Of a DNA stretch of 6,021 nucleotides, positions 5,606 to 6,021 are shown in pieces. The stretch is taken from positions 1-6,021 of the forward strand of contig USJJ01000093.1 in NCBI GenBank assembly GCA_900554995.1, read 5' to 3'. The translations under genes and the position numbers were made by a program. The stretch comes from an uncultured Ruminococcus sp. (lineage in GTDB: Bacteria > Bacillota > Clostridia > Oscillospirales > Acutalibacteraceae). The notes under the pieces were generated by a model. That model saw only the letters and a list, made by a program, of their open reading frames with translations. It had not been told where the DNA came from and did not search any database. Each line of letters starts with the position of its first letter. The stretch's first letter is position 1.

Positions 5606-5819
5606 AAAAATAACGAGAATCAATGAGCTTTCTGCGGCGGCAAGAGAACGCGAGCTGACCGAGGAGGAGCACGCCGAACGTGCACAGCTCAGAGCCGAAT
5701 ATGTTGCGGCGTACAAGCAAAGCCTCATTAATCATCTCAACAACACAAAAATTGTTGACGACAAGGGTAACAAAACCCCGCTTCGCAGGAAAACGAGGAA
5801 CGAAAATGAAAAACAATAA
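5595..5819 (+). CDS. DUF896 / UPF0291 (YnzC-like) small protein
   Basis: This 74-residue protein is close to the 77 of B. subtilis YnzC. It matches the family throughout: KKITRINELSAAARERELT (4-22), then EEEHAERAQLRAEYVAAYKQ (23-42) and the closing IVDDKGNKTPL (53-63), followed by a basic tail. Known structure in the family is a two-helix hairpin, cytoplasmic, with function unknown. In B. subtilis ynzC is in the SOS operon yneA-yneB-ynzC beside lexA; here lexA is about 5.4 kb away and the direct neighbours differ. The ATG at 5595 is chosen over the upstream in-frame ATG at 5541 because AAGGAG (5581-5586) lies 8 bases before it and the family start matches. It overlaps the genes on both sides (11 and 14 bases), so it is the middle gene of a coupled operon. 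Confidence 0.92.
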   Translation: MDDKKITRINELSAAARERELTEEEHAERAQLRAEYVAAYKQSLINHLNNTKIVDDKGNKTPLRRKTRNENEKQ

Positions 5820-6021
5820 AAATTGTTTCATTGGATTCGGTATTCTTGCCGTGCTTGCGGTTATATTCAGAATATTTGACAAAAAATTTGCCGAGCTTCT
5901 TTTTCACAGGGGCAATTTCTTCGGCGGGCTTTGCGAGACTGTCGGCTCGGCACTCCCGTTTGCACTCTGCGCCTTTTGCTTTGCAACACTGATTTTCTGC
6001 CGGCATACGAGAACAACCAGG
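5806..6021 (+). CDS. Membrane protein, possibly PAP2 phosphatase family (partial, runs off right edge)
   Basis: Only the first 72 residues are present. GAGG (5795-5798) lies 7 bases before ATG5806, inside the DUF896 gene, and the two genes overlap by 14 bases. After a short basic N-terminus comes a membrane helix (about 8-24, FIGFGILAVLAVIFRIF), then DKKFAELLFHRGNFFGGLCE (25-44), and a second hydrophobic segment (about 47-65). A helix, a D-containing stretch, then FGG-x-x-E-x-x-G-x-x-x-P resembles the opening of clostridial PAP2-type lipid phosphatases, but the catalytic motifs would lie beyond the window. The PAP2 call is tentative; that it is an integral membrane protein co-transcribed with its upstream neighbours is well supported. 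Confidence 0.6.
   Translation, partial: MKNNKNCFIGFGILAVLAVIFRIFDKKFAELLFHRGNFFGGLCETVGSALPFALCAFCFATLIFCRHTRTTR

Noticed and set aside
5141..5728. 195-codon open frame on the minus strand
   Set aside because: Antisense to the conserved Cys-rich region of the Fe-S gene and the DUF896 gene; not protein-like in its own right.
1..6021. Mobile element, CRISPR array, toxin-antitoxin pair or defence system
   Set aside because: No transposase, integrase, spaced repeat array, terminal inverted repeats or known defence domain is visible on either strand.

Overview
The window looks like chromosomal DNA from an endospore-forming Clostridia relative (Bacillota). The reasons are a full-length SpoVT, a DUF896/YnzC protein, a LexA with a Gram-positive type operator, strong AGGAGG-type ribosome binding sites and one TTG start. 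I cannot name the species. There is no mobile element, CRISPR array, tRNA or rRNA, and no gene-free stretch exceeds 300 bases.

Layout. At the left edge is the 5' end of lexA on the minus strand, with a LexA-box-like palindrome over its promoter. Diverging from it is a tightly spaced plus-strand cluster, probably one operon: a secreted, membrane-anchored protein of the glycerophosphodiester phosphodiesterase (GDPD) fold with a FIVAR-like stalk, a beta-lactamase-fold serine hydrolase with an unassigned C-terminal domain, and a YhhN/lysoplasmalogenase-family membrane protein. A strong bidirectional hairpin at about 4009-4048 separates this cluster from convergent spoVT on the minus strand. Upstream of spoVT lie a 140-base leader with two hairpins and a 51-codon hypothetical gene on the same strand. 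Diverging from that small gene is a second plus-strand operon of overlapping genes: a short QueG-like double-[4Fe-4S] protein, a DUF896/YnzC protein, and the start of a membrane protein that resembles the PAP2 family and runs off the right edge.

How the genes may work together. The first cluster suggests envelope-lipid turnover. A YhhN enzyme would release glycerophospho-headgroups from lysoplasmalogens, and GDPD proteins normally act on such compounds. However, this GDPD appears to lack three of the five usual catalytic or metal-binding residues, so it may bind rather than hydrolyse its ligand. The second operon joins an iron-sulfur protein to DUF896 by translational coupling. In Bacillus subtilis, ynzC sits in the SOS operon beside lexA; here a ynzC homologue and lexA are about 5.4 kb apart.

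The points most worth a second look are the degenerate GDPD active site, the QueG-like protein that appears to lack the catalytic aspartate, the antisense-facing terminator-like hairpin in the spoVT leader, and the unassigned C-terminal domain of the serine hydrolase. I did not find convincing evidence of a wholly new multi-gene system.
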